Part shown: positions 23,757 to 32,719 of the stretch, in pieces
Position numbering within the stretch: position 1 is the stretch's first letter
How the letters are laid out: the number at the start of each line of letters is the position of its first letter
DNA from: Gracilariopsis chorda
Taxonomy: Eukaryota > Rhodophyta > Florideophyceae > Gracilariales > Gracilariaceae
Length of the DNA: 64,000 nucleotides
Assembly (NCBI GenBank): GCA_003194525.1
Contig: NBIV01000017.1
Span: 310,001-374,000 of the forward strand
Reading direction: 5' to 3'
Program-made: the position numbers and the translations under genes
The notes under the pieces: generated by a model
What the model was told of the DNA's origin: nothing
What the model saw: only the letters and a program-made list of their open reading frames with translations
Databases searched by the model: none

Positions 23757-24158
23757 CTACTGGCGCGAATCGGTCGAGCACGTGTGTGATCTGTCACTCT
23801 CCACAGCCTCAACGTCTATCAGCCCCGTTGAACCCGTCTCACACGTGGATATCTCTGACGGCCAGCGAACAGGCAAGTCCTTGCTGCGTCCAACAGGCAA
23901 ATCCTTGCTGCGTCCAATCACGTGGTAGTCTTCCAATTCCGTGTACACTGTGTCGATTTTCGGGCCAATGGAGCACAAAATCTCTTCCAAAAAAAACCAA
24001 TTGACATTGCCACGGTGCATATCAATGTGCTTCAATGCAGCCTGTATGATGCACATTTTTTCCAATAATGTTCCCAAGCGCGGTAGAATAGCATCCTTGC
24101 GGTCGCGCAAACGGCATAGTTGTAGGTAGCGAACCTCTGTTTGGGACATATCGGCCAT
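23757..24158 (-). CDS. Unknown 133-residue protein inside Helitron E
   Basis: A complete ATG-to-stop frame on the strand opposite to the RepHel gene, close to the element's 5' end. The N-terminal two thirds look helical (RYLQLCRLRDRKDAILPRLG, then a Leu/Met-rich helix and NWFFLEEILCSIGPKIDTVY). The C-terminal third contains a perfect 8-residue duplication GRSKDLPV, from a nearly exact 24-bp DNA repeat near 23,870-23,917. No family was recognised. Composition looks protein-like, and the ORF is uninterrupted while the RepHel gene of the same element is broken. It could be a captured host gene fragment or an accessory Helitron protein; the function is unknown. Confidence 0.45.
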   Translation of the reverse strand: MADMSQTEVRYLQLCRLRDRKDAILPRLGTLLEKMCIIQAALKHIDMHRGNVNWFFLEEILCSIGPKIDTVYTELEDYHVIGRSKDLPVGRSKDLPVRWPSEISTCETGSTGLIDVEAVESDRSHTCSTDSRQ

Positions 24159-24356
24159 GTTAGAGAACAGTTGAAAAGAAGAAGTAGAGTAGAATAAGTT
24201 GTAGGTGGCTGCTTGGAAAAAAATTTTCTGCGACTTTACGGTATGCTCTAGCTTAAGTACACAATCTTCAGCACATTAGACAATAGGTAAAATAGAAACG
24301 TAACGTATTCAAACAACAAAATAAATTACGTAAAGTACAACCTGCGTATACCCTTC

Positions 24357-24628
24357 TAACAAAAATAGTTATAGTTTACGTAGCGCATACGTAGGCTGCA
24401 CAGTACTGCAAACGTACACTATTCTAACAAAAATAGTTATAGTTTACCTAGCGCATACGTAAGCTGCGCAGTATTGGAAACGTATACCCTTCTAACAAAA
24501 ATAGTTTTAATATATGTAGTGCATAAGTAGGCCATACAGTTCTAGAAACGTAGAACGCTGTAACAAGAATAGGAACAATCTATACGTTGCATACGTAGGT
24601 AAATCGTACTCGATATTTATTGACGTCT
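24357..24628 (+). repeat. 68-bp tandem repeat, four copies
   Basis: Units begin with TAACAAAAATAG at 24,357, 24,425, 24,493 and (as TAACAAGAATAG) 24,561, exactly 68 bp apart. Each contains a CGTAGCGCATACGTAGGC-like core. A partial tail of an earlier unit precedes the array. It is AT-rich and lies in the Helitron E leader upstream of the RepHel start codon, so it could act in replication or promoter function. Confidence 0.8.
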
Positions 24629-24872
24629 GAAACCAAGACCGAATAAGAATGCATTGCATATGTACATAGTAAAGTACTACGTATGTAAAATATCCAGGTA
24701 CTGATGTTGTCAGGAACATCTTGAGACAATGAAGACAACATGTATACGTATATGTCAGGCAGGAAACTATTGTGCAACACCAGTTCTCTACTTAAGGGGC
24801 AGAGACGGTGCATGTTCCATCGAAAGGTGATTACCAAATCTCTCAACCTCTCTCCGGTTCTCTCAGTCCGAA

Positions 24873-27800
24873 ATGAGTTCTTCTTCGCATCGACCCCCAT
24901 CAAGACGTGGTGGTCGCCGGTCAGGAGCAGGCCGTCGTCCGAGAGAGAATATACAGCCCGTGCACCAACGAGACATAACCGATGAGCTTGCGCAGGTGGA
25001 CTTAGGAACTAGAACGGAGCTTTCTCAAAATTTTATGGAACCTCATAACCCTGAAGGGATATACTTGAACTCCTCTCATTCTTCCGGTATTCAACAGGAA
25101 CGAGATAGGACGGTTATGCAGTTCACTGGGAGACCTCGCCAAGGCATTCAATATGGAGCAAAATATGTCTGGGATGCAAGGGCAGAAAATATTCGTCAAG
25201 GCCTCGTACGTCCAAGCTCTTCATATCCGGAGTACCATCCAGTCTCTGGCACACTTCCAGCGTGTTGTGGGACGTGCTGTGCAAACGGCCATCGAGCACC
25301 TCGGTGTCCTTTCAAAGATTCGGGGTGGGTGCTTCGTATTCGTATGTGCAAATATTGTGGCGCAGTTCTGCTTGGTGCAGAGACCGAAGGAACATGCTGT
25401 GGATATAAAAGCTCCAGATCGCTTGGAGTTTCTTTCAGACGAGTGCATATCAATTCGAAACTTGAAGACATATATCGCTTGCGTTCTTTTCAAACGCTAT
25501 CAACACAATTAAATGTGTTATTTGCAACCGTTGTCACATTCATGGATATGAAGTACGTTCGGGGTGGAGGTCTGTCATTTCTTCGACTTCAAGGCAATGT
25601 GTCTCTTTCTGTTCCAGGCCAGGACGTGCGCTACACATATTTGTGGTCGGAAGGTCCTCCCAGTCTTAATTCACGGGATTATTCTTCTTCTTTCACGAGA
25701 AGAACGGTGTCTAACCCGAATATTCGATACTTGGTTCCAAAATTGTACGATCTCATGCAACCAAGAACAGATATTGTCCGACAAAGATATAGAAATTTGT
25801 TCAGACCAGACGAAAGTGTTCGCAGGAGATCAAACGCGGACGAGTCTACTCTGGACATCTCTGCAGACGCTATTCAGGAAGGAATAGTTGTCCGGAATTA
25901 TCAAGGTGCCCATGAAGCCCGAATCGAGGTGAGATCTGGTGCAGGACCGTTACCAGAAGACAGCCGAGGCCGACCTCTTGCAATGAGAGCTTTCGTCGTA
26001 GAGCCAAGTGGACTGTTCAGGTCGGAAGCCCCAGTTGCCCAGCTCGTAGGCGGAAGGGAATCCCATCACATGTCAACCGGAAATCGTCGACGTCGAGTTG
26101 TCAAGTACAGGCGTTTGAAGCCTGATTCAATGGAAGCTGAGAAGGGAGCTTTTCCACTGATCTACCCTTACGGTGAGATTCATGCCCCTTATGATACAGC
26201 AACATATATTTCATCGAGGGATGCTAACAACCGAGACCAAAAGGAGCCTAACATGGGCAGAACACTCTAAGCGAATACTGTACATCGTTAATGTGCTGCT
26301 GAACTCTGGTACTCTTCTTCAACAATGGATGCTTCGTACTAGCACAAACATTGAAGACTTGAGACTTCGTTACTTGGAAACAGAACAGAAGAGAATGGTT
26401 GAAGAACGGGAGCTGCAGACTGGAACCCATACCGGAACAGATGAACTTGGCCCTCCCGGTAAACTCTTCCTTCCCGGTAATCACAAAAACTCTCCGGCGT
26501 ACTGGAGACAAAAACGACTGGATGTGCAAGCAATGGTAGCCCAACTGGGCTCCCCGACGCTTTTCGTCACAGTCACAATGAACGTATGGTGGGAAGAGAT
26601 GAAAATGCTTAGTATGGACAACGAAAACACCGGAGCATTTTCTCCACAGGGAGACAGATGCTGTCCTTTTGATAGGCCAGATCATATTGCAAAAGTGTAC
26701 AACCAGTATGCAAATTCAATCATGAAGGATCTACAGAGTAGTTCAGAAGAGCTCTTTGGATTGAAATGCATTGGGATTGCCGTCAAACTTGAGTTCCAGG
26801 AGAGAACTACTCCACATTATCACATTCTTCTTTGGTTGGAGGGGGGCGTAATTGAAGATCCTGAGATCATTGACACTTTGATCAAAGCCGAACTGCCTTA
26901 GGGTGACTTGAATGAGTACCAGGAACTCCGAAAATTCGTGAAGAAATTCAATATGCACAGACACTCTCCATACTGCCGTGGTCGTACCTCTGACGGGAGG
27001 TGCAGATTTGGGTATCATCGACAAGAAAATTGTCACTGAAACAACGATAAATTAGTACAAAAATGGAGTGACCTACCGAAGAAGAAGGACAGAAGATTTG
27101 AAAGTGGTTCCGTACGATCCCGACCTCACAATGAAGTACAAGGCTCACATCAATGTTGAAAGAACCCAAGGTGGCAGCGCAGTAGCATATCTGATGAAAT
27201 ATGCTTTCAGGAGTGCCAAAGAACAGGATTTGGTTGTATCAAGTCCAACGGAAAGCCAATCAAGTGCACAGAATGACATGCTTCAAAATGAGATCAGGGC
27301 GTACATGAGAGCGAGAGTGGTGGGCGCGGTTGAAGCTGCATGGAACGTCTTTGAGTTCAGGCATGTTCGCATCAATCCAACTGTACAGGCACGTGACATA
27401 CATCTCCGTGGAGAGCGACAGGTTTTGATTCGAAACGTACGACTGCCTAGACGTCTGAAGTCTTCCCTGCTGGAAAGATATTTCAGAAGACCCTCCTGGT
27501 ACATGGACTTGGACTACATGACATACTACGAGACTGTACGTGTATACGATAAGCTACGCCGCTCTGTACCAGATTCTGACTCCACTTGGGATGGAGGAAG
27601 TCCACGAATGTACGTAGTGCAGCGATCCAAAAATGATCGAACTGTGATTCGAATTAGATTTGCTTCTCCCGCAAACCCCGAACTATTCGCTCTTGGACTA
27701 TTGCTCATGAACTCTGTATTCAGCTTTTTTGATGATCCGAAACGTGTTGGGAGCGAATCCTACTCAACTTATAGAGAAGTGGCAGTAGCCGTGGACTATA

Positions 27801-27917
27801 TATCCATGGTGACGAGTACAAAACGGCTTTTTATGAGGCAGTAAGATACCATGCTACTCCTGCAGAGCTGCGTTATTTGGTCGTCACTTCCTTTCAACAA
27901 GGGAAAAATATTGAAAC
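24873..27917 (+). pseudogene. Helitron E RepHel, 5' part
   Basis: ATG at 24,873 (MSSSSHRPPSRRGGRRSGAG). The N-terminal zinc-binding region is intact (CCGTCCANGHRAPRCP; CKYCGAVLLGAETEGTCCGY), and there is no stop where units C and its decayed relative end ORF1, so here both parts form one frame. A frameshift and small deletion near 26,240 remove the region matching NEWMLRK. The Rep motif TTPHYHILLWLEGG (His codons 26,815 and 26,821) and YLMKYAFR follow. A TAG at 26,899-26,901 and frameshifts near 27,030 and 27,800 add to the damage. The coding sequence stops at the Gypsy insertion after ...FQQGKNIET and resumes at 38,065 in the matching frame. Confidence 0.85.
27913..27917. other. Left copy of the Gypsy target-site duplication
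   Basis: GAAAC immediately left of the LTR; the same five bases follow the other LTR at 38,060-38,064. Five-base duplication is normal for Gypsy integrases. Removing the element and one GAAAC restores a continuous Helitron reading frame. Confidence 0.9.
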
Positions 27918-28480
27918 TGTGGTACAACCACTAGGGGCGCGAGGCCACTCGGTAGCGATGTGGATGTCCACGAATTACCCTGATAATAGGGGTGCCGCTT
28001 GCGGCGGCAAGGCCTAGGGGTGCTTCTGTCCGGGTAACCGGGGTTCAGTCGCGTGAGCACGGGTGTAGCACGGGAATCCGTGTGGGGTGGAAGCTTAGCG
28101 GGAGACTGCAAGTTATAACTAGTCCGGAGGTCCGGTTAAGGCTCCAGGAACTAGGAACTTGGGTTCCGTGCCCGATGATATTCCAGTTTACTGAGGTGCG
28201 ACCCTTCCCGTCACTAAGTACTGCAGAGTGCCGCACTAGCTACAGTAAATAATACTAGAAATATCTAGATAATTCTAAGTAGATGGCCCGTGGCCAGCAC
28301 CTACTGTGCACATCCCAAATAAAGTGGAAATCCACGTATGAACCGCACCCGCTCGTGCATCGCTCAGTGTCCCCTTGTGACAACCATCGGGTTACCGAAA
28401 ACACGTGTGACGTATGAACCGTCGCGTATCGACTTGGTGATTTCCGCACCTCGGATGACCGAGTTACTCCTTGCATCACA
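27918..28480 (-). repeat. Gypsy LTR (3' LTR in element orientation)
   Basis: 563 bp from TGTGGTACAACC to TTGCATCACA, matching 37,497-38,059 along its whole length. On the plus strand it contains AATAAA near 28,318 and an ATG at 28,338 that is in frame with the antisense ORF. Confidence 0.95.
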
Positions 28481-28483
28481 TAT

Positions 28484-28490
28484 CCCCCCC
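28484..28490 (-). other. Polypurine tract
   Basis: On the minus strand a run of seven G followed by ATA directly precedes the 3' LTR. This is the place where plus-strand DNA synthesis is primed in LTR retrotransposons. Confidence 0.6.
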
Positions 28491-28538
28491 GTTAAGAGCG
28501 GAGTATATCGGCGAATTCGCCTATATAAGGAGCGAACA

Positions 28539-30260
28539 ATGTCACGGTATCGCAGCATTCGGTCAGCTTCTCCCCCTCACTCCTGTGAAAACCCAGCTCT
28601 CATCGAACAAGACACTGATACCGGCCACCTCAGCGCTTCTGAATTCCAACTAACGATGCAACCATCTGAGAATCCCCAGCAACCCCCTTCGCACCCTTCT
28701 GCATCAAACTCCGGACCCGTTCCGACCACGGCATCAGTGCCACTGCCTCAGCCTTTGCCGTACATACCGGCGTATGTCTCGAATACCGCGGTTATCCGCC
28801 CTCCTCAGCGACGCATCCATCAGTCATTCCCGCACCCTGCGGATTTAGTGGGCATTAATCCCTTAAACCGCCCCGAGGCGTTTGCTAATGCTCCGTGGTT
28901 TCATCCACAAGGGGTGCGCGATGAGGGCCTCCTCGATCAATACCAGGTCGCTGGGCGTCTTTCCGATGGACTCCCGCTTCATGCGGTGTATACTGACGAC
29001 TGGCTCGCGCACTGCGCGCTCCCGGACAACGCAATAGCGCGGTATGGCAACGAGCGTATGCACGAAGCGCGGGTGCGCTTCACCAAGCTGGTGTATCAGC
29101 GGATACGCCGCATCATTGGAACAGTCCCTCTGGACGATGCGTGGGAATTCGACACCTGGGTGGCCAGAACCAACGGCGAGGCTTACGCCTACGTAGAGCA
29201 ACTCGGGGATCTCCCCACTCGACGTTGGCGAGGGATCCGTGGCGTTCGCCAGGAGGCGCTCTGTTTCCAGCAACCACTTCTTCGCGCGGAGTTCCGCTAC
29301 TTGCGCAAGCGCGACACCCCTTTCTGGGAATTCGCTCGTTGGGAGCGACGAACCAGGTCAAGACTGGGGTACCTCGTTCCATATCAAATGGTCGAGGTTG
29401 ATCTCGTTCGGGCCTCTGCTCGGCTTGGCCGATACGTTCCAATTCCAGATCACTGGGCTGCAATTGAGGCTCCTCGGGGTTGCCCAGTGGAGATTCCTCC
29501 GGTTATTACGTACTTAGGCTCTCACCTAGTGAATGATCCCTATTGCGGGCTCTGGGTCGTGGCATGCACGGAATTCATTGCCAAAATGGCAGTCTTCATC
29601 CTGTGGGATGCGTACGACACCTACCGGGTGTGGTACATGAGTCCGACGGCTCGGGAGTACGCGAGAAATCTCGATTTGTCTCTGGTGCTTGGCTCTCGCG
29701 CCAACCAGGAAGACTTCCGTCACCTTATGAACGTCATGGACCAGATAAACTGGGACTTGGTACCAGCTGATCAAGCAGCGCGAGGTAATCGTTCGCGACA
29801 GCGCGAGTATTCCCCCGGTCGGACGGCTGATGCCGGAGACTTCATATGGTATGATCCATGGACCCGTCAGCATCTGACATCCGAGCAGGCTCGGTATTTG
29901 CGGCAAAACCCGCGGGCTCAACCGGCTACCCAGCCAACTGGCTATATTTTCGAGCCGGATGCGGCCGTGATGGACTATATGTCCGAGGATGGAGATGCTG
30001 ATTACAGCGAAGAGCCATACGAGATGGATACCGAAGCTCCGATTCCGGAAGAGGACACCACGGTCAACCCGTTACCTGTGAACCTGGGCTACCAGCAGCC
30101 TCAGCAGAATTCTGCGGATGACGAGTCTGAGCTCGAGCTCTTGAGGAGGTTCCTCGAAGAGGCGGGGGTTCCCTTAACTTCCGTTCAGGGGGACCGTCAG
30201 CATCTGCTGGGGTTGCTCCGGGCCAATCTCGGTCAGGATCCGAATGAGCCGAGCGCTTAA
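28539..30260 (+). CDS. Antisense ORF of the Gypsy element, unknown function
   Basis: A 573-codon frame from ATG 28,539, just after a TATATAAGG box at 28,523-28,530; an in-frame ATG inside the LTR at 28,338 would give 640 residues. The N-terminal 110 residues are Ser/Pro/Gln-rich. A compact globular middle follows with many Trp, Tyr and Arg residues (AFANAPWFHPQGV, DDWLAHCALPDNAIARYGNE, RRWRGIRGVRQEALCFQQPL, VACTEFIAKMAVFILWDAYD). The tail is acidic (EDGDADYSEEPYEMDTEAP) and ends in a Leu-rich segment. AATAAA lies 75 bases after the stop. No family was recognised. It is uninterrupted and convergent with the integrase gene. Extra antisense ORFs are known in some plant Gypsy lineages, but homology to those cannot be judged here. 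Confidence 0.7.
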   Translation: MSRYRSIRSASPPHSCENPALIEQDTDTGHLSASEFQLTMQPSENPQQPPSHPSASNSGPVPTTASVPLPQPLPYIPAYVSNTAVIRPPQRRIHQSFPHPADLVGINPLNRPEAFANAPWFHPQGVRDEGLLDQYQVAGRLSDGLPLHAVYTDDWLAHCALPDNAIARYGNERMHEARVRFTKLVYQRIRRIIGTVPLDDAWEFDTWVARTNGEAYAYVEQLGDLPTRRWRGIRGVRQEALCFQQPLLRAEFRYLRKRDTPFWEFARWERRTRSRLGYLVPYQMVEVDLVRASARLGRYVPIPDHWAAIEAPRGCPVEIPPVITYLGSHLVNDPYCGLWVVACTEFIAKMAVFILWDAYDTYRVWYMSPTAREYARNLDLSLVLGSRANQEDFRHLMNVMDQINWDLVPADQAARGNRSRQREYSPGRTADAGDFIWYDPWTRQHLTSEQARYLRQNPRAQPATQPTGYIFEPDAAVMDYMSEDGDADYSEEPYEMDTEAPIPEEDTTVNPLPVNLGYQQPQQNSADDESELELLRRFLEEAGVPLTSVQGDRQHLLGLLRANLGQDPNEPSA

Positions 30261-30335
30261 ACGCGATTCGATTGTGATAGCACATGTACCGGTGGCGTCC
30301 TGGCCTAGCACCAGTATATAGGGCGATCCCTAATC

Positions 30336-30341
30336 AATAAA
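30336..30341 (+). promoter_or_regulatory. Poly(A) signal for the antisense ORF
   Basis: AATAAA 75 bases downstream of the stop codon at 30,260 and before the end of the convergent integrase gene (30,440). It suggests that the plus-strand ORF has its own transcript end. Confidence 0.4.
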
Positions 30342-30439
30342 CTAGTTAACTAGAACTGTACTGCCTTAGACTGCGCTTCTTCGCCTTTCCTTATTCATGG
30401 GTCTCCACTTCTTTTTTTTCCACGCTAACGTGACGGTCC

Positions 30440-32719
30440 CTAGACAATTTGGGAGTCCCCCATGATACCGACGAGAGCGTCACCCAAGTTCGCCGGTAAC
30501 GGCAATCTCCTCCAGCGGTGATACCGCACGACATGGGATCGGGGGATATTCTCCATCGGTTCCCATGTGTCCGCTTCAGGCGGGTAATTGTACCATCGAA
30601 TTCGATAACGGGGCTTGAGGTCCTCCTCGTCATACGCGTGATCGGCGATTCGGTCCATCACGTATTCTTGCGGAGAGCCGCGCTCGTCTCGCTCTACTGA
30701 GCTCCCGTTCTCCGGGGATTCCCGACTATCCTCCGGCGGAGTAGCCGGACTTTTCAGCTCCTTGGCTGTTTTTGCCGGTGCGGGTTTTCGTTCTCCGCTA
30801 AGTGATTTCGGGCTATTCCCGGTTCGTGTTACTCCCGGCTGGTCCGGACGGTTTAGCGAAGACGCAGCCTCTTCTGCTGCTGTACGCCTGAGGTGTACCT
30901 CGCTATGCGAGGGACTTGGAGTCGAGATAATCTCGGGGTGACTCCTCTGGGGAGTCTTGTCGGCAAGGGCCGGGGTCACGGCGGATCCGTCCGCTGGAGG
31001 CGGCTTCCTCTCTTCCACCGTTGTGGGGTCAGCGCTTACGCTCTTTTCCTTTGGAGATGTTCTCCGTTGTAGGGGCAGGTTCGGTGGGCCTTCTTTCTGC
31101 TTGCTGTCGTCAGCGGAATCGTCGTCTTCTTCACGCATTCGTGGTTGCTGTGGGGGCGGATGCTTTCCGTCAGGAGGCGGTTTGGTGTGAGTGACACTCT
31201 GGTTCGGCCAATCAGAGGCCTTCCAAGATATGGGCTTGGCCACGGGGTACGGGTGGTCACGTGACGCTTCCCCTGTGCGCAGGATTTGGTTCACATAACC
31301 GTCACGCGCTGATATACAGTGGGGTGTGACACTTACAGTACCATTTGGTGGCGGTTGTGCGCCGGATATACCGGGAGGCGGAACGTCGGACAATTCCGGG
31401 CTGCTGATTGGCTGAGAGGTGACACTTGTCGTCGATTCGCCTTGAGTGGCCCCCACTGGCTGTGATGTGGCGGCTTGTACGGGCGTTCCGTCTCGCACGG
31501 GGTCAGGGGCTGTTACCACACGGTCTCGTGAAATTCGTTCGACGTTATCGTCTTCCTTGCGGATAACCACCATCTCTGAGTCGAGTTCGACTACTTCATA
31601 TGGACCAGATACTACTGGGGATAGCTTATGTCGCCTCCGGAGTTCACTCCTTCCTTCTTGCGTCGTAGCGTCCGGACGCTCAATACGCACGAACACGTGA
31701 CCTCCGACCCGGATATCCAGATTAATGGGGCGTAGTGTGGCATCATAATTCCGTTTATAAAGGGCTTGGGCCTTCACTAGCTCTCTTGCGGCCTGTTCCG
31801 CGCGTCGTCCCAGGTCATCCATCCACTTGAGGTGGTGTGAAGCCGGTGTCGGCGCCTCCAACTCGCTGTCTTGGTCCAGTCTGACTGGTAGAGCCGGCGG
31901 GCAGCGCGCCAAGACCAGTTCGAAGGGTGCCATTCTCGTTGTCGAGTGAACTTGCGTATTGTACGCGTAGCACAGCGTGTCTGTATACAAGTCCCAATCC
32001 TTGGGGTGGTCCGTCACGTAATGCCGAAGAGCGGCGAGTAGCGTGCGATTGAAACGCTCCACCTGCCCGTTTGTCTGCGGATGGTACGTCGTGGTAAACA
32101 CGTTCTTCACGCCGAGAATGCGGCATACGTCCTGAAAGAACTTCGCAACGAATTGCTTCCCATTATCTGATAATAGATTCAACGGTGGTCCGTAGACGTA
32201 GACCCACTCTCTGATGAATGCTTGCGCGATTGCCGCGGCCATGATCCGCTTCAGCGGGACTGTCCGAGTCAGCTTCGAGAAGCGATCCGTGATTACCAGA
32301 AGGTATCTATAGCCTCGCTTTGTGCGAATCAGCTCCCCTAAGATGTCAATGCTGACGTACTCTAAAGGCGCTTTCGCCGGGAACAGCTTCAGGGGACGTT
32401 TCCGTTTCCACAGCTTAATACGATTCTTCGCGCAGGTTGTACACAACTTCGCCGTGGCATGGCAGTCCATTGCCAATGTTGGCCAATAAAAGTCTTTCCT
32501 GAGAGTCCAGTATAACTTTGTGCCACCTGGATGTCCCGATAACTGGGAGTAGTGTGCAAGATGCAGTACTCTGCTCTTCAAGACGTGTGGAATGACGATC
32601 TGGTCCTGTGCTTCTACAGTTCGAACTAGCAATCCTTGCTTTTCAAGGCCAAAGGGTAACCCCCCCCCCGTTAAGACGGGAGCGTATGGAGGTGCAGAAG
32701 GCGTCTGCGTGTTGCTCAC
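30440..32719 (-). CDS. Gypsy integrase with C-terminal chromodomain
   Basis: The frame runs 759 residues; the first about 20 overlap the end of the RT/RNase H frame. The zinc-binding HHCC region is at residues 53-96 (HLAHYSQLSGHPG, CTTCAKN). The catalytic triad is Asp124 (YVSIDILGE), Asp185 (LLSDNGKQF) and Glu221 (HPQTNGQVERFNRT). A GPY/F-like segment (HKLSPVVSGPYEVVELD) follows, then an unusually long Pro/Ser/Lys-rich low-complexity linker of over 200 residues. The chromodomain near the end (YVMDRIADHAY, YRIRWYNYPPEADTWEPMEN) would direct integration to modified histones. It is probably expressed as part of pol by frameshifting from the upstream frame rather than from its own start. Confidence 0.93.
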   Translation of the reverse strand: MSNTQTPSAPPYAPVLTGGGLPFGLEKQGLLVRTVEAQDQIVIPHVLKSRVLHLAHYSQLSGHPGGTKLYWTLRKDFYWPTLAMDCHATAKLCTTCAKNRIKLWKRKRPLKLFPAKAPLEYVSIDILGELIRTKRGYRYLLVITDRFSKLTRTVPLKRIMAAAIAQAFIREWVYVYGPPLNLLSDNGKQFVAKFFQDVCRILGVKNVFTTTYHPQTNGQVERFNRTLLAALRHYVTDHPKDWDLYTDTLCYAYNTQVHSTTRMAPFELVLARCPPALPVRLDQDSELEAPTPASHHLKWMDDLGRRAEQAARELVKAQALYKRNYDATLRPINLDIRVGGHVFVRIERPDATTQEGRSELRRRHKLSPVVSGPYEVVELDSEMVVIRKEDDNVERISRDRVVTAPDPVRDGTPVQAATSQPVGATQGESTTSVTSQPISSPELSDVPPPGISGAQPPPNGTVSVTPHCISARDGYVNQILRTGEASRDHPYPVAKPISWKASDWPNQSVTHTKPPPDGKHPPPQQPRMREEDDDSADDSKQKEGPPNLPLQRRTSPKEKSVSADPTTVEERKPPPADGSAVTPALADKTPQRSHPEIISTPSPSHSEVHLRRTAAEEAASSLNRPDQPGVTRTGNSPKSLSGERKPAPAKTAKELKSPATPPEDSRESPENGSSVERDERGSPQEYVMDRIADHAYDEEDLKPRYRIRWYNYPPEADTWEPMENIPRSHVVRYHRWRRLPLPANLGDALVGIMGDSQIV

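Noticed and set aside
28045-28236. Short ORFs repeated at 28.0-28.5 kb and 37.6-38.1 kb as a duplicated gene
   Set aside because: They are the two copies of the Gypsy LTR; the frames are incidental.
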